A stretch of DNA of 64,000 nt from Mycteria americana (Eukaryota > Chordata > Aves > Ciconiiformes > Ciconiidae), in assembly GCF_035582795.1 (NCBI RefSeq), contig NC_134369.1:55862001-55926000 (forward strand). Reading direction: 5' to 3'. This document shows positions 61,118 to 64,000 of this stretch, one piece after another. A model generated the notes under the pieces. That model did not search any database. It was not told the DNA's origin and saw only the letters and a program-made list of their open reading frames with translations. The position numbers were made by a program, and so were the translations under genes. Within the stretch, counting starts at the first letter, position 1. Every line of letters starts with the position of its first letter.

Positions 61118-64000
61118 TTCTCCCCAGACACACAGATGTGGTTCCTTTATTTTGCTTGAAAACTCATCTAGGCATAGGCTGTTCTTCATGAGGTTGTGCA
61201 CAGGGCAGGTCAGTGCAATTGCAGGCTTGGATGTGGGTTTTAGGTACGCTTGCAATATAAATGATAATGATCTAACCCCCATCTGTGCAAAGGTAATGTT
61301 TTGAAGGAAGGAGTTTCATTCCACAACAGTAGGACTGGGGACCTGTAGGTGGGGAACGTAGGAGGTCCTGGCAGTCTTTGAGAAATGAGGAAAGCTGAAG
61401 CCATGACTACTCCACAGATGAAGCTTTGAAGAACAATTCTCTCTTACGCTTGGAAAGAGAATCTTTCCATTTCCCTCTTTTTCTTGCTTCTTCCTTTTAG
61501 CTTTTGTTTTAAAAATAAAGATGATGCCTTTTTTTTTTTTTAATTAACTCATCTAGCCTCCTCCCTCCTTTCTGTCTCTAGATTTTACTCATCTTGCATA
61601 TACCTTTCCTAACATCTGCTTCTCTGTCTTTGTGCTCTGCTTTCTCCGATCCCTCCATTCAACCCTCTTGGATGCCTCCCCACCCCCATCGTCTCTTCAC
61701 ATTGTGCATGTGCATTAATGGGAGAGAAAGCAAAAATAAGAGCCCACCCATTACAGTTCTTTCCACAATGCCCAGAAGGATCTGTGTTTGAGGCATGTTT
61801 TAAAGATCATTGTAAATCAGGAAACAGCAAGGTGGAGTGAAGGGAAATTGGAAAGAGCTCTTAGCTTACGAATGTATAATGCAAGAACATGGGCCCTCGC
61901 TCCGGTTTAATCTTGCCAACAGTTACTAGACCAAGTTCCTTGGACAAAAAGTCATTATTATGACTAACCATTCTGTATTTATAGAGAAGTAGCGTTAGAA
62001 GACAAACAGTTCAAGCAGCGCTCTTGTGCTAGATGTTCTTTGCTTTTTCCTGTATGTGGTCTTTTATTCCAGCGTTAATTGTGGTTATAAATCATTCCCA
62101 ATCTGCTTTGGAATGAGTTTACACAGACTTCGTGCTGTTGAAAACACACATACAAGATATAAAGCATTCAGCAGCTCCAGGGGTAAAAATACCATGTATT
62201 GGGAATCAAACCCACAGAAGAATTAAAAAGTAACAATCATTAAAATATTTCTCTGCCTGTTGCCTCAAGTGGCTACAGCTGCTTCTGCACCATGCAGAGG
62301 ACACCGGCATGGGCCAAGTGGTCACTGACAGGTGCCTTTGAGAGGCACTTGTGCCAGGAAAGCTTTTGTTTTCACAAAGGACGAGATCTGGAGATAAAAG
62401 AGTCTTGTTAAGACTGAGCGGTGAACAGGATGGGGGAAGGAACGTGGACACCTAACCCCTGTCTATGACCATCTGGGCCAGAAAGGATGAAGCCAAAAAA
62501 GCTTGAAAGGGAGAAGAGTGGCTTGTATTTCTTTTTTTGCTGTGTTGGAATATATCAGTCCCCACGAGGGGGAATGTTATTTGAACCACCCGGGGTGCGC
62601 ATTCCTCTGAGAGCCAGGGAACGTGGGGCCTTGGCAGGCAGGCCAGGTGCCAGGCCGGGACAGAGTGACCCTCTCACGGCCTTCCTATGTTTCTGTCAGC
62701 TCTAGCAAAGGGGGGATAAAAAAAAAAAGAGCTTGTTAAGTCTCATACAGCTTTCAGATCAAATTTTTATCCTGTTTCACTTTGGAAGTGTCTTGAACAA
62801 GCTCAGCGCTTCAAAGCCGAGGCTGCAAATCTCCCAGGGAAGGTTCCTGTGTTTAATAAGCTGTTTTGACTGGAATTCAAAGAGAAAGTAAAGATTTCTG
62901 TTGGCCTCGCTATAGAAAATGTGGCCCAGACCTGTAACCCCATATCTGACCAGACAAAAATGTGTACTCTGTTAAAAATTGGAGACTTCTCAGAAGCATT
63001 GGCATTAGAATAGCTCTGGTTCCCCTGAAGTCAATAGCAAGAAGTCTCATCATCTCTCATGGAAATACCTGTGACTAATTTTGTTTGGAAAGAAGGTGCT
63101 GGAAGGCGGTGCCAGAACACCAACATAACAAACGTGTAAGTTATATAGTGGCTCAGCTACTGGGCAAAATAGCTTCCAGTTTACTCTTTTCAACCATTCC
63201 ACCACAAAATTAACCCTTGAAGGGCTTCGTATCCTAAGAGCATGCTGAATTCTGACAAGCAGGGAAGCACAGAGCAACTGAAATACTGTTAACATGATGC
63301 AATGCTTACAATTAACTTATAATAAGATGGAGCCACGACTCATGCGATTCAGACTTTCTTGAATGACCCGAGTGAAATTTTGGTAGTTTCTGAGGACCCT
63401 GTCAAGGTTCCCTGGTGCCTCATCTCCCAGGCCTTCAAGCACAAGGCTGCACATCACCCCTGTTAACTGCACCAGAACTCCTGGAATTGGGGGACCAGTC
63501 CTTCCTACCAGCGCTGCAGAGAGACACGTACTCATACCACGTCCCTTGGTGCTCACACTTGCCATCCTAGGGCACACAGATACAAACATAGATACTGCAT
63601 CAAGACAGTGAATGTCTCCCGAGGATTTCATTAAAAGAAAAATGAAATCTAACCCCAGCAGAGACCCCTTCGCTCTGACAGGTCTTGTTTTCTTTAAGTT
63701 TTGTTTTTCTTCCTCTCACACAAATATGATCCACCATCTGCCCAAATTCAAACCTCATGTAGACTTTCAAAAACTGCTTCCAGCTAACTGTGGTACTCAA
63801 ATGGCAATTGGTCCTTTCCCATTTATTCTTGTTAATCTCTCTATTCACCAAACTTTCCCTCGCAATTAAATTCCCATCTTTGAAAGTTAAAGTGACAGAA
63901 GTGAACAGCCCTGGCTGAAGAAAGCATTAGTCCTCATGTTTCTGCCAGCGCGGATAGGAACATATATGCCCTTTGCAGGCTGGAAGGTCCACTGTAAAAG
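61118..64000. other. FBLN5 intron 4, last part of window: no gene recognised
   Basis: Pyrimidine-rich stretches and a T run lie near 61450-61560, and an A-rich run at about 62719. A 104-codon minus-strand open frame (63631-63317) has no domain that I recognise and does not resemble the expected FBLN5 exons 1-4. Confidence 0.5.

Larger units (their letters stand above)
39311..64000 (-). other. FBLN5 intron 4 (5' end beyond window)
   Basis: No reverse-complement cbEGF start motif (DxDEC), no RGD-bearing exon and no proline/tyrosine-rich linker exon was found from 39311 to the end. The whole stretch is therefore read as intron, at least 24.7 kb long. This is inference from absence: a divergent or very short exon could have been missed. 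Repeats inside it are listed separately. Open frames here are short and unlike known proteins. Confidence 0.75.

Noticed and set aside
60792..61304. 170-codon plus-strand and 161-codon minus-strand frames
   Set aside because: Mirror-image frames over the same bases, with a MIR-like SINE inside; no family resemblance to any protein.
63317..63631. 104-codon minus-strand frame considered as an upstream FBLN5 exon
   Set aside because: It has no RGD, no DxDEC start, and no proline/tyrosine-rich linker or signal peptide of fibulin-5; its splice edges are not convincing.
1..64000. CRISPR arrays, operons, prophage, tRNA or rRNA genes
   Set aside because: The window is vertebrate nuclear DNA; no spaced repeat array and no cloverleaf or rRNA-like segment was seen.

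Overview
The window is a piece of a bird nuclear genome. The evidence is a multi-exon vertebrate gene with GT/AG introns, CR1 LINE fragments, MIR-like SINEs, and an avian-type endogenous-retrovirus LTR. I believe that LTR family is widespread in neoavian birds, which would make a non-galliform bird more likely, but the species cannot be named from sequence alone. There is no bacterial or phage content. Most of the window is non-coding.

Only one protein-coding gene can be read with confidence: FBLN5 (fibulin-5), on the minus strand. Its last seven coding exons lie between 39310 and 25859. They correspond to exons 5-11 of the 11-exon human gene and encode the C-terminal 322 residues, the same number as human residues 127-448. 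In order they carry four canonical six-cysteine calcium-binding EGF modules, a fifth atypical one, and the C-terminal fibulin domain ending in a TAA stop. Every junction is GT/AG and the phases agree. Exons 1-4 (signal peptide, first modified EGF module with the integrin-binding RGD, and linker) were not found. They should lie beyond position 64000, so 39311-64000 is read as a large intron of at least 24.7 kb.

Layout: 1-7 kb is AT-rich, gene-poor sequence. A CpG island at about 7.1-7.7 kb is the only strong promoter-like signal. Human gene order (TC2N lies just 3' of FBLN5, same strand) makes it a candidate TC2N promoter, but no TC2N coding exon is visible. 7.8-24.3 kb is intergenic, with a GC-rich patch near 13 kb. 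A CR1 fragment lies at 24.3-24.8 kb. The FBLN5 3'UTR and candidate poly(A) signal are at about 25.2-25.9 kb. FBLN5 exons 11 to 5 run from 25.9 to 39.3 kb, with an old CR1 copy in intron 9 and SINEs in introns 6 and 7. The large intron from 39.3 kb onward contains a truncated LTR ending at a perfect foldback, a second CR1 fragment, MIR-like SINEs, simple repeats and short perfect hairpins.

I found no new gene system. The most useful leads are the loss of one N-glycosylation sequon in fibulin-5 relative to human, the hairpin at the LTR breakpoint, and the orphan CpG island.
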